Shown here piece after piece: positions 1-5,807 of a stretch of DNA of 6,923 nucleotides (its first letter is position 1; every line of letters begins with the position of its first letter). Under the pieces are notes generated by a model. It did not search any database and was not told the origin of the DNA. It was given only the letters and a program-made list of their open reading frames with translations. The stretch spans positions 1-6,923 of the forward strand of contig JALSGW010000012.1 of NCBI GenBank assembly GCA_026982585.1, given 5' to 3'. Both the position numbers and the translations under genes were made by a program. This DNA is from Alphaproteobacteria bacterium. GTDB lineage: Bacteria; Pseudomonadota; Alphaproteobacteria; Geminicoccales; Geminicoccaceae.

Positions 1-125
1 CACACCTCGGCATTCAGCCGGATGAAGTCCTCATCGCGCGAGCCCCAGTCGCGCATCATGGCCCGGCGCACCCGCTCGGAGGTGGTGAGCGGACCGGGGG
101 TGAGGAGCAAGGGTTCGCTGTTCAT
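1..125 (-). CDS. phnW: 2-aminoethylphosphonate--pyruvate transaminase, N-terminal fragment (cut by window edge)
   Basis: Only the first 41 or so codons are present; the gene continues beyond the left edge. The translation starts MNSEPLLLTPGPLTTSERV and continues with a DWGSRDEDFIRLN stretch. The LLLTPGPLTTS opening followed by a DWGSRD-type segment is the characteristic N-terminus of PhnW. PhnW is a PLP-dependent class V aminotransferase that moves the amino group of 2-aminoethylphosphonate to pyruvate, giving phosphonoacetaldehyde and alanine in the cytoplasm. The catalytic lysine and PLP-binding residues lie outside the window. The start is ambiguous: ATG at 125 gives the usual short N-terminus, but an in-frame ATG at 134 adds three residues (MRV); neither has a strong ribosome-binding site. 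The divergent gene is a LysR regulator of the aminoethylphosphonate-associated type, which supports the call. A related class V enzyme (alanine-glyoxylate type) is the main alternative. Confidence 0.87.
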   Translation of the reverse strand, partial: MNSEPLLLTPGPLTTSERVRRAMMRDWGSRDEDFIRLNAEV

Positions 126-175
126 GACCCGCATCCCGGTCGGCTGTCCCGGTTGTTGCAATCGCCGGCGACTTC

Positions 176-196
176 CGTCAAATCTATCGACTTGAT
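176..196 (-). promoter_or_regulatory. Candidate LysR-box (ATC-N9-GAT) next to a -35-like element facing phnW
   Basis: Positions 182-196 read ATC, nine bases, GAT, which fits the T-N11-A core of LysR-type regulator sites (T183, A195), with one further matching pair inside (A186/T192). On the minus strand, the next six bases (181-176) read TTGACG, five of six matches to a sigma-70 -35 box. No good -10 hexamer follows at 16-18 bp, as expected for an activator-dependent promoter. The site lies between phnW and the divergent LysR gene, where such regulators usually bind to activate the target and repress themselves. The match is seen; binding is inferred. Confidence 0.5.
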
Positions 197-215
197 GAAC
201 GCATAGACATCACCG

Positions 216-1094
216 ATGGACCTCCGGCCGCTGGAAGCGTTCCATACCGTGGTGGAAGAGGGCAGCGTGTCCGCGGCGGCGGCCCGGCTCGGCCTCAGCC
301 AGCCGGCGGTCACCGCGCGATTGCGGGCGCTCGAGGTGCTGTGCGGGCGGGCGTTGTTCCGGCGGCGCGGCAACCGGCTCGAGCTCACCCAGGCGGGACG
401 GGAGCTGCGGCGCCGCACCGAGGCGGCCTTTCGGGTGGCGCGGGATGCGCTGTTGCACGTGCGCGAACAGGGTCGCCTGGATGGCGGTCTCGTGCATCTC
501 GCGGCGGACGGGCCGTTCGAGGTGATGTCCTTGCTCGCTCTTGTGCGCAGGCGGCACCCGGGCCTGCGGCTCCAGCTCGGCCTCGGCAACACCCGTTACG
601 TGCGCGAGGAGCTGGAATCCGGTCGCGTGGATGCCGCCGTGTTGATGGTGGAGGAGGAGCGGTCGGACTGGCACCTGCATCGCCTGGCCGAGGATCGGCT
701 GGTGCTGTTGTTGCCGGTGGGCCATGCGCTGGCCGCGCTGCCCGAGGTGCCGCTTGCTCGTCTTGTGGAGGAGGAGGTGGTGGTGCGGGAGGTGGGGTCC
801 ATCACCCGGGCCCTGTTCGACAAGGCCTGTGGGCATGCGGGTGTGCGCATCGCGCCGGCGTGGGAGCTCGGCTCGCGGGAGGCGGTGCGGGAAGCGGTGG
901 CGGCGGGTCTCGGGGTCGGGGTCGGCTTCGCCGCCGAACAGCCGCCCGATCCCAGGCTGGTGGTGCGTCCCATCGCCGGCGTGGAGATGCGCATCGGACG
1001 CTATCTCGCCTGTCTCAAGGAGCGGGCGCAGTTGCGTCTGAACGAGGAGCTGTTCCGGGCCGCGCGGCTTTTGACCGCGGCCGGGAGGCCTTAG
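216..1094 (+). CDS. LysR-family regulator, aminoethylphosphonate catabolism type
   Basis: This is a 292-residue cytoplasmic transcription factor of typical LysR length. A winged helix-turn-helix covers about residues 1-60 (helix-turn-helix around 18-40, with LGLSQPAVTARLRALE as the recognition region and LTQAGREL ending the wing). An effector-binding domain follows from about 90 to 285. Its AADGPFEVMSLLA start, the VREVGSITRALFD segment (190-202) and the GSREAVREAVAAGLGVGVGF block (219-238) match, from memory, the LysR subgroup linked to aminoethylphosphonate catabolism. The likely ligand is 2-aminoethylphosphonate or a breakdown product; that is inference. The gene is divergent from phnW, its probable target. 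The ATG at 216 gives the canonical N-terminus (MDLRPLEAFHTV) but has no clear Shine-Dalgarno, suggesting weak or nearly leaderless translation. Its last 26 codons overlap the opposing kinase gene. Confidence 0.94.
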   Translation: MDLRPLEAFHTVVEEGSVSAAAARLGLSQPAVTARLRALEVLCGRALFRRRGNRLELTQAGRELRRRTEAAFRVARDALLHVREQGRLDGGLVHLAADGPFEVMSLLALVRRRHPGLRLQLGLGNTRYVREELESGRVDAAVLMVEEERSDWHLHRLAEDRLVLLLPVGHALAALPEVPLARLVEEEVVVREVGSITRALFDKACGHAGVRIAPAWELGSREAVREAVAAGLGVGVGFAAEQPPDPRLVVRPIAGVEMRIGRYLACLKERAQLRLNEELFRAARLLTAAGRP

Positions 1095-2460
1095 GGAAGG
1101 CGATCCGCACCGCGAGCCCGGGCCGGTTGTCGTCGAGGGTGAGCCTCGCCCGGTGCAGGCGGGCGACCGCGTCCACGAGCGCGAGGCCGAGGCCGTTGCC
1201 GGGGGCCGACCGCTCCGGATCCAGGCGCACGAAGCGTTCGAGCGCGCGCTTGCGGTCGGCCGGCGGGATGCCGGGGCCGTTGTCCCGCACCTCGAGCAGC
1301 GCAAGCTCCCCGTCCTGCGCCCGGATCCACACCCGTCCGCCCTGGGGCGTGTATTTCACCGCATTGTCGACCAGATTGGCGAGCGCCTGGGCGATCAACT
1401 GCCGGTGGCCGCGCACCCGAACCGGCGCATCCGCCTCCAGCGCCAGGCTCACCTCCTTGTCCTCCGCGAGCGGTTCGTAGAGCTCGTGCACGTCGCGGGC
1501 GATTTCGGCCAGGTCCACCTCCTCCCATTCCGCCTGCACCGCGCCGCTCTGGGCGCGGGCGATGGCGAGCAGGGCGTCGAAGGTCTGGATCAGCCCGTCC
1601 GCCTCGCGCATGGTTTCCTCGAGCAGCTCCCGGGCCTGGCCGGCGTCCAGCCGTCCCATCAGCGCCACTTCGATGCGCGAGCGCATCCGCGTGAGGGGGG
1701 TGCGCAGATCGTGGGCGATGTTGTCGGTCACCTCCCGCATCGCCCGCACCAGCTCCTCGATGCGATCCAGCATCTGGTTGAGGTTCTGGGCCAGCTCGTC
1801 GAATTCGTCCTCGCTGCCCTCGAGCTGGATGCGGCGGGAGAGTTCCCCCTGCATGATCAGCTTGGTGGCCCGGTTGATGCCCTCGAGGCGGGAGAGGGTG
1901 GCGCGGGCGAGCACGAATCCGCCCAGCACCCCGAGCACGATCATGAGGCCGCCGCCGAGCAGGATGGTGTTGGTCAACAGCCGCTGCACCGCCACCCGCA
2001 TTTCCACATCCCGCCCCACCAAGAGCCGGAAGCGGCCCTGGACCACGAAGGCGCGGGCCAGCGCCTGGCGGCGTTCGAGCTGGCCGTCCGGGCCCTCGCG
2101 GGTGAAGGTGAAGCGGATGGTGCCGTCCTCGTTCTCCGACACCGCCTCGGGCCAGCGGATAAGATTGCCCGCAATGCGCCGCCCGTTGTGGTCGACCAGC
2201 AGATAGACCCCGCCCCGATTGCGCTCGGGATCGGCGCGGAAGCTCACCACTTCCTTGAGGCCGCGCAGCCCCCGCTGCAGGAATTGTTCCTCGAAGCCCT
2301 TGATCTCGGCGTCGATGGTCTCGCGGGTCTGCTGCTCCATGAAATTGACGCTGGACTCGTAGAGGAAGGCCAACAGCGCCATGGCCGAGAGGCTGAAGAT
2401 GCCGAGATAGGTGAGGGTGAGGCGGAAGGTCGCCGATTTAAGAAGTCTTGTCAGGAGCAC
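1015..2460 (-). CDS. HAMP-domain sensor histidine kinase
   Basis: This is a 481-residue inner-membrane sensor kinase that should phosphorylate the response regulator encoded just upstream. Visible parts: membrane segment 1 at about 12-34; a periplasmic sensor loop at about 35-161 with no recognised ligand fold; membrane segment 2 at about 163-186; HAMP at about 187-238; the HisKA H-box IAHDLRTPLTRMRSRIE with phospho-acceptor H250; N-box ANLVDNAVKYTP (N366); G1 box VRDNGPGIPP (D393); and G2 box GNGLGLALVDAVARLH (421-436). All residues needed for kinase activity appear present. I chose the GTG start at 2460, which overlaps the end of the regulator gene by 23 nt; a longer reading from 2559 would add a low-complexity Ser/Thr/Arg leader that is a shadow of the regulator. 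The first membrane segment begins soon after the GTG. Conserved sequence stops near residue 456. The remaining 25 residues, rich in Ala, Pro, Arg and Lys, are encoded antisense to the LysR gene. The stimulus is unknown; the linkage to degP suggests envelope stress. Confidence 0.95.
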   Translation of the reverse strand: MLLTRLLKSATFRLTLTYLGIFSLSAMALLAFLYESSVNFMEQQTRETIDAEIKGFEEQFLQRGLRGLKEVVSFRADPERNRGGVYLLVDHNGRRIAGNLIRWPEAVSENEDGTIRFTFTREGPDGQLERRQALARAFVVQGRFRLLVGRDVEMRVAVQRLLTNTILLGGGLMIVLGVLGGFVLARATLSRLEGINRATKLIMQGELSRRIQLEGSEDEFDELAQNLNQMLDRIEELVRAMREVTDNIAHDLRTPLTRMRSRIEVALMGRLDAGQARELLEETMREADGLIQTFDALLAIARAQSGAVQAEWEEVDLAEIARDVHELYEPLAEDKEVSLALEADAPVRVRGHRQLIAQALANLVDNAVKYTPQGGRVWIRAQDGELALLEVRDNGPGIPPADRKRALERFVRLDPERSAPGNGLGLALVDAVARLHRARLTLDDNRPGLAVRIAFPKASRPRSKAARPGTAPRSDATAPAP

Positions 2461-3133
2461 GGAGGGTATATCCGGCGCCGCGGACGGTGTGGATGAGCGG
2501 GTAGTCGAAGTCCTTGTCGATCTTCTGACGCAGCCGGCTGATGTGGACATCGATGACATTGGTCTGGGGATCGAAGCGATAGTCCCACACCTTCTCGAGC
2601 AGCATGGTGCGGGTCATCACCTGTTCGGCGTGGCGCAACAGCACCTCGAGCAGCTTGAACTCCCGGGGCTGGAGCTCGATCTCCCGGCCGGCCCGCTCCA
2701 CCCGGCGGGTGAGCAGGTCCATGGACAGGTCCCGGTAGCGCAGCACCGTCTCGCGGGCCTCCGCCGGAGCCGCCACCTGGCGCCGCACCAGAGCCTCGAG
2801 CCGGGCCAGGAGTTCGGCGAAGGCATAGGGTTTGACCAGATAGTCGTCGCCCCCCGCGCGCAGCCCCTGCACCCGGTCGTCCACCTGGCCGAGCGCCGAG
2901 AGGAACAACACCGGCGTCCGGTTGCCGGTCGCGCGCAGGGTGCGCACCAGGGCGATGCCGTCGAGTCCCGGCAGCATGCGGTCCACCACCAGCACGTCGT
3001 AGCTGTGGGTCTGGGCGGCGATCAGCCCCTCCTTGCCGTCGTGGACCACGTCCACCACATGGCCGCTCTCGCGAAGCCCCTTGGCCATGAAGGAGGCGGC
3101 CTCGCGATCGTCCTCAACGATCAGGACCCGCAT
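2438..3133 (-). CDS. OmpR/PhoB-family response regulator
   Basis: This is a 231-residue two-component DNA-binding regulator. The receiver domain (1 to about 120) has the acidic pocket D8-D9, phospho-acceptor D51 in DVLVVDRMLPGLDG, the switch residue S79 in LFLSAL, and K101 in the YLVKP motif. A winged-helix effector domain (about 130-228) has LQPREFKLLEVLL, the recognition-helix region DPQTNVIDVHISRLRQKID, and the terminal wing hairpin HTVRGAGYTLR. The DRMLPGLDG variant and this effector domain resemble the QseB/CusR-like branch, but I cannot assign a specific ortholog. The ATG at 3133 gives the canonical MRVLIVEDD start; upstream in-frame codons extend only into the intergenic region. It lies 74 bp after degP on the same strand and overlaps the kinase start, so regulator and kinase are probably co-translated. 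A promoter in the 74-bp gap may give it independent expression. Confidence 0.96.
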   Translation of the reverse strand: MRVLIVEDDREAASFMAKGLRESGHVVDVVHDGKEGLIAAQTHSYDVLVVDRMLPGLDGIALVRTLRATGNRTPVLFLSALGQVDDRVQGLRAGGDDYLVKPYAFAELLARLEALVRRQVAAPAEARETVLRYRDLSMDLLTRRVERAGREIELQPREFKLLEVLLRHAEQVMTRTMLLEKVWDYRFDPQTNVIDVHISRLRQKIDKDFDYPLIHTVRGAGYTLRAPDKTS

Positions 3134-3157
3134 CGCCCCGCCCGGTCCGCTGCACCC

Positions 3158-3186
3158 ATTATAGGCGCGCCGGGGGCGGCCCCCAA
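3158..3186 (-). promoter_or_regulatory. Probable sigma-70 promoter for the response regulator-kinase pair
   Basis: Reading the minus strand, TTGGGG (3186-3181) and a perfect TATAAT (3163-3158) are separated by exactly 17 bp. The -10 is a full consensus match and the -35 matches at the first three positions. An AT-rich hexamer at this spacing is unlikely by chance in such GC-rich DNA. Transcription would start near 3151, leaving a leader of about 18 nt before the ATG at 3133. It would let the two-component genes be expressed apart from degP read-through. Confidence 0.68.
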
Positions 3187-3199
3187 GGGAGACCGCCCC
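3172..3199 (-). other. GC-rich hairpin(s) in the degP-regulator gap
   Basis: Two alternative, mutually exclusive stems lie just after the degP stop. One pairs GGGGG (3172-3176) with CCCCC (3180-3184) around a three-base loop. The other pairs GGGGCGG (3173-3179) with CCGCCCC (3193-3199) around a 13-base loop. Neither is followed by a U-run on the minus strand, so an intrinsic terminator is not supported. The structure could stabilise the degP 3' end or cause pausing, and it overlaps the -35 element of the candidate promoter. Confidence 0.4.
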
Positions 3200-3207
3200 G
3201 GACCTGC

Positions 3208-4701
3208 TCATCCCGTCGCCTGCAGGCGCACCGCCACGAACAGCGGCCGGCCGTCGCGGAAGATGCGCAACAGCACCGCGGGCTTGCCCGCCTCGCGGGC
3301 CTTGCGCACCGCCCGCCGGAGATCGCCGATATCGTCCACCTCCTGGCCGTCGGCGCTGACGATCACATCGCCTTCCCGAAGGCCCTTCTCGGCGGCGGGG
3401 CTTTCCGGCTCCACCCCGGTGATCACGACGCCGCCCCGCACCTCCTCCGGCAGGCCGAGCCGCTCCCGCGCCTCGCGGCCGAGCGGCGCCACGGTCAGGC
3501 CGAGCCGCGGTGTGGTCATCTCCTCGGGCGGCAAGGCCGCCTGCTGCTCCTCCTCGGGCATCTCGCCGAGGCGCACGGGGATGGTGCGGCGCCGGCCGTC
3601 GCGCACCACCGTCACCTCCGCCCGCTGGCCCGGCCCCGCCTGTGCCACCAGCCGGGCGAGGTCGCGGGGATCCTCCACCGCGGTGTCGTTGAAGGCCACC
3701 ACCACGTCGCCGGGACGGATGCCGGCCTCCTCGGCGGGGCTGTCCGGCTGCACCGAGCTCACCAGGGCACCCCTGGCCTCCTCGAGGCCGAGCGCGGCCG
3801 CGGTGTCCTCGTCCACGGTCTGGATCAGCACGCCCAGCCAGCCCCGTTCCACGCGCCCTTCCTCGATGAGCGCCGCCACCACCTCCTTGGCGAGATTGGA
3901 GGCGATGGCGAAGCCGATGCCGACGTTGCCGCCGGCGGGTGCGAAAATCAGCGTGTTGACCCCGATCACCTCGCCGTCGAGGTTGAAGGTCGGTCCGCCG
4001 GAGTTGCCCCGGTTGATGGGCGCGTCGATCTGCAGGAAGTCGTCGTAGGGGCCGACGCCGAGCTCGCGTTTGGTGGCCGAGACGATGCCGGCGGTGACGG
4101 TGCCGCCGAGGCCGAAGGGATTGCCGATGGCGATCACCTTGTCGCCCACCTTGACCTTATCGCTGTCCCCGAACTCGACGTAGGGGAAGGGCCCCTCGCC
4201 GTCGAGCTTGAGCACAGCGAGGTCGGTCTTCTCGTCCATGCCCACGAGTTCGGCGTCGAGGGTGGTGCCGTCCTGGAGCGTGACCCGGATGCGGCTCGCC
4301 CCCCGCACCACATGGGCGTTGGTCACCACATGGCCGGCTTCGCTGACGATGAACCCGGATCCGACCCCTTCCTCGCGGCGCGGCTCGCGCGGCCCCCGTT
4401 CGAAGGGAAAGGGCGCATCCGGGCCGAAGAAGCGGCGCCAGAAGCGGCGGAACTCGGGCGGCATCTCGGGCAGCGTCATCGCCACCGGCCGCTCCCGTTC
4501 CACCTCGACGAACACCACCGCCGGCACCACCGCCTCCACCAGCGCCGCATAGGAGCGTTCGAAGTCGGCGGCCCGCCGCACCTCCGCGAGCTTGTCCTGG
4601 ACCACGCCCGCGGACAAAGGCGCGGCCGCCGCCACAAACAACGCCGCCGCGAGCGCGCCTGCGCCCACCGTCCGATATGCGGCTCGACGTCGCTCCACCA
4701 T
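3208..4701 (-). CDS. degP: Periplasmic serine endoprotease Do (DegP/HtrA family)
   Basis: This is a 497-residue periplasmic protease/chaperone that degrades or holds misfolded envelope proteins. A signal peptide spans about residues 1-31: a basic MVERRR start, a hydrophobic ALAAALFVAAAA core and a PLSA cleavage site. The trypsin-like domain follows (about 45-280) with the catalytic triad complete: H130 in TNAHVV, D160 in KTDLAVLKL, S234 in GNSGGP. Two PDZ domains follow, at about 285-380 (GWLGVLIQ start, PGDVVVAFN) and about 397-492 (LGLTV start, EGDVIVSADG). The Phe/Pro/Arg-rich insert at about 78-110 occupies the LA-loop position. The start at 4701 is fixed by a strong Shine-Dalgarno and by the signal peptide beginning there. 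It is the first gene of the minus-strand cluster with the response regulator and sensor kinase, so it may be both a partner and a target of that pair. DegP, DegQ and MucD cannot be separated reliably from sequence alone. Confidence 0.97.
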   Translation of the reverse strand: MVERRRAAYRTVGAGALAAALFVAAAAPLSAGVVQDKLAEVRRAADFERSYAALVEAVVPAVVFVEVERERPVAMTLPEMPPEFRRFWRRFFGPDAPFPFERGPREPRREEGVGSGFIVSEAGHVVTNAHVVRGASRIRVTLQDGTTLDAELVGMDEKTDLAVLKLDGEGPFPYVEFGDSDKVKVGDKVIAIGNPFGLGGTVTAGIVSATKRELGVGPYDDFLQIDAPINRGNSGGPTFNLDGEVIGVNTLIFAPAGGNVGIGFAIASNLAKEVVAALIEEGRVERGWLGVLIQTVDEDTAAALGLEEARGALVSSVQPDSPAEEAGIRPGDVVVAFNDTAVEDPRDLARLVAQAGPGQRAEVTVVRDGRRRTIPVRLGEMPEEEQQAALPPEEMTTPRLGLTVAPLGREARERLGLPEEVRGGVVITGVEPESPAAEKGLREGDVIVSADGQEVDDIGDLRRAVRKAREAGKPAVLLRIFRDGRPLFVAVRLQATG

Positions 4702-4946
4702 CACGCCTACCTCCTCAGGATGCCTCAGGCTGGGGTGGGACATAGAAAGGCTCTTTAGCGCGGTTTTGCGCCAAGGTGAAAGTTGCGTCATGGATATGGT
4801 GGCGCGCCTTTCCGGAAGCGAGTGCCGGGCTCCTTTGGGAGCGGCGCGCGCCTCCCTCGCCCGCGGTGGGGCGGCCGTGCGGTGTGCCGGCGATTGACGG
4901 TGGCTCCTTTCCCACGCAACCTTGGTCCGGGGGAGCGGGAGGCCGC
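4702..4946. other. Divergent intergenic region between degP and the universal stress protein gene
   Basis: These 245 bp hold no convincing gene. The degP-proximal part (about 4740-4800) is the least GC-rich and is where the degP promoter should lie. On the minus strand only weak matches are seen: TTCACC, 17 bp, then TAAAGA. On the plus strand TTGACG (4894-4899) is a good -35 match for the stress gene but lacks a good -10. The section 4801-4852 can fold: GGCGCGC (4801-4807) pairs with GCGCGCC (4846-4852), enclosing the hairpin GCTCC-TTTG-GGAGC (4829-4842) and the palindrome TTCCGGAA (4810-4817). Promoters must be here for both divergent genes, but I cannot place them firmly. Confidence 0.6.
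4710..4715 (-). promoter_or_regulatory. Strong Shine-Dalgarno of degP
   Basis: The minus strand reads AGGAGG at 4715-4710, a perfect match to the anti-Shine-Dalgarno, eight bases before the ATG at 4701. It is the best ribosome-binding site in the window and rules out the longer in-frame start near 4980. Confidence 0.9.
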
Positions 4947-5786
4947 ATGCGCAATCTGCTGATCCATCTCGAGGCGACATCGACGCTCGATTCGCTGCTC
5001 GCCTGCGCCCATCTGGTGGCGCGTCGCTTCGGCTCCTACGTCGAAGGGTTCTACGTCGGCCTCGGTCCCTCCGACATCATCGCCGCTGGAGCCGACGGAT
5101 TCGTCGCCGCGGCGCCCGAGCTGGTGGCGAGCATCGAACGCGAAGCCAGGGAGCGGGCGGAGCGGATCCGGGAGCGATTCGTGCGCTTCTGGGAATCGCT
5201 GGGCGTGCCGCTCGACGGGCAAGGCGAGGGCGTGCGGGTGCGGTGGCGCGAGGATCCGGGCGCCGGCGCCGGGCTCCTCGGTTCGGTGGGGCGGTGCTAC
5301 GACCTCATCCTGGTCGGCCGGCCGGGCGGCGGCGCCGGCATGGCAGCCCTCGAAAGCGCTCTTTTCGAGGCCGGACGCCCGATCCTGGTGGTTCCCCCGA
5401 CCCCGCCGGAGAGCCTCGGCCGGCATGTGGTGGTGGCCTGGAACGGCAGCACCGAAAGCGCCCGGACGGTGGCGTTGGCCATGCCCTTTCTCGCCCAGGC
5501 GGAGCAGGTGACCGTGCTCACCGTCCGGGAAGGCATGGTGCCGGGGCCGGACGGCGCCGCACTCGCCGCCGCACTCGCCCGTCACGGTCTGTCGGTGGCA
5601 CGACACGAGGTCTCCCGCGGCGAGGCCAGCGTGGGCGAGACCATCCTCGCCCAATGCCGCGCCGTGGGGGGCGATCTCCTCATCAAGGGCGCCTATACCC
5701 AAAGCCGCCTGCGCCAGATGATCTTCGGCGGGGCCACCAGTCACATCCTCCATCATACGGAGGTGCCGGTGGTGATGGCCAACTGA
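4947..5786 (+). CDS. Tandem-domain universal stress protein (UspA family)
   Basis: This is a 279-residue cytoplasmic protein with two Usp domains. The N-terminal one (about 1-152) runs from MRNLLIHLEAT to DLILVGRPGGG and GRPILVVPP. The C-terminal one (about 158-279) starts HVVVAWNGSTESARTVALAMPFL and ends with GAYTQSRLRQMIFGGATSHI then LHHTEVPVVMAN, the hallmark of double-Usp proteins. Usp proteins bind nucleotides or act as signalling partners under stress; the substrate here is unknown. The usual G-2x-G-9x-G nucleotide motif is altered: in the C-terminal domain the second Gly is Thr251 (G248, T251, G261), and the N-terminal domain has G124-x2-G127 but a Ser where the third Gly belongs. The ATG at 4947 has GGAGG (4938-4942) only four bases upstream; a longer reading from 4776 lacks Usp similarity. 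It is followed after 21 bp by the coiled-coil gene, so the two are probably one operon. Confidence 0.94.
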   Translation: MRNLLIHLEATSTLDSLLACAHLVARRFGSYVEGFYVGLGPSDIIAAGADGFVAAAPELVASIEREARERAERIRERFVRFWESLGVPLDGQGEGVRVRWREDPGAGAGLLGSVGRCYDLILVGRPGGGAGMAALESALFEAGRPILVVPPTPPESLGRHVVVAWNGSTESARTVALAMPFLAQAEQVTVLTVREGMVPGPDGAALAAALARHGLSVARHEVSRGEASVGETILAQCRAVGGDLLIKGAYTQSRLRQMIFGGATSHILHHTEVPVVMAN

Positions 5787-5796
5787 GGCCCGACGC

Positions 5797-5801
5797 GGGA
5801 G
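5797..5801 (+). promoter_or_regulatory. Ribosome-binding site deciding the GTG start of the coiled-coil gene
   Basis: GGGAG at 5797-5801 sits six bases before GTG at 5808. This, together with the signal peptide that begins exactly there, supports the GTG start in a frame that has no ATG near the beginning of the protein. Confidence 0.7.
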
Positions 5802-5807
5802 CCGACG

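Noticed and set aside
1153..2496. Long plus-strand open frame of 447 codons opposite the sensor kinase
   Set aside because: It is exactly antisense to a fully conserved kinase. Its His/Gln/Glu/Ala-rich, featureless protein is typical of reverse-frame shadows in GC-rich DNA.
3172..3199. Intrinsic terminator after degP
   Set aside because: Strong GC stems exist, but no run of U follows on the minus strand; recorded only as a hairpin.
2411..4048. Long plus-strand open frame of 545 codons opposite the response regulator and degP
   Set aside because: It covers two well-supported genes and the gap between them. Its protein is first His/Gln-rich and then Ser/Arg/Pro-rich with no recognisable domain.
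4741..4800. SigmaE-like degP promoter (GCAACTTT followed by GCTAA on the minus strand)
   Set aside because: The -35 resembles the sigmaE consensus, but the -10-like element is about 20 bp away instead of about 16, so the pairing is not credible without start-site data.
4702..4980. N-terminal extension of degP to a start near 4980
   Set aside because: The perfect AGGAGG and the signal peptide both place the start at 4701; the extension is Arg/Pro-rich with no family similarity.
4788..5756. Minus-strand open frame opposite the universal stress protein
   Set aside because: It has His/Gly/Ala-rich composition, no motifs, and lies antisense to a clear tandem Usp gene.
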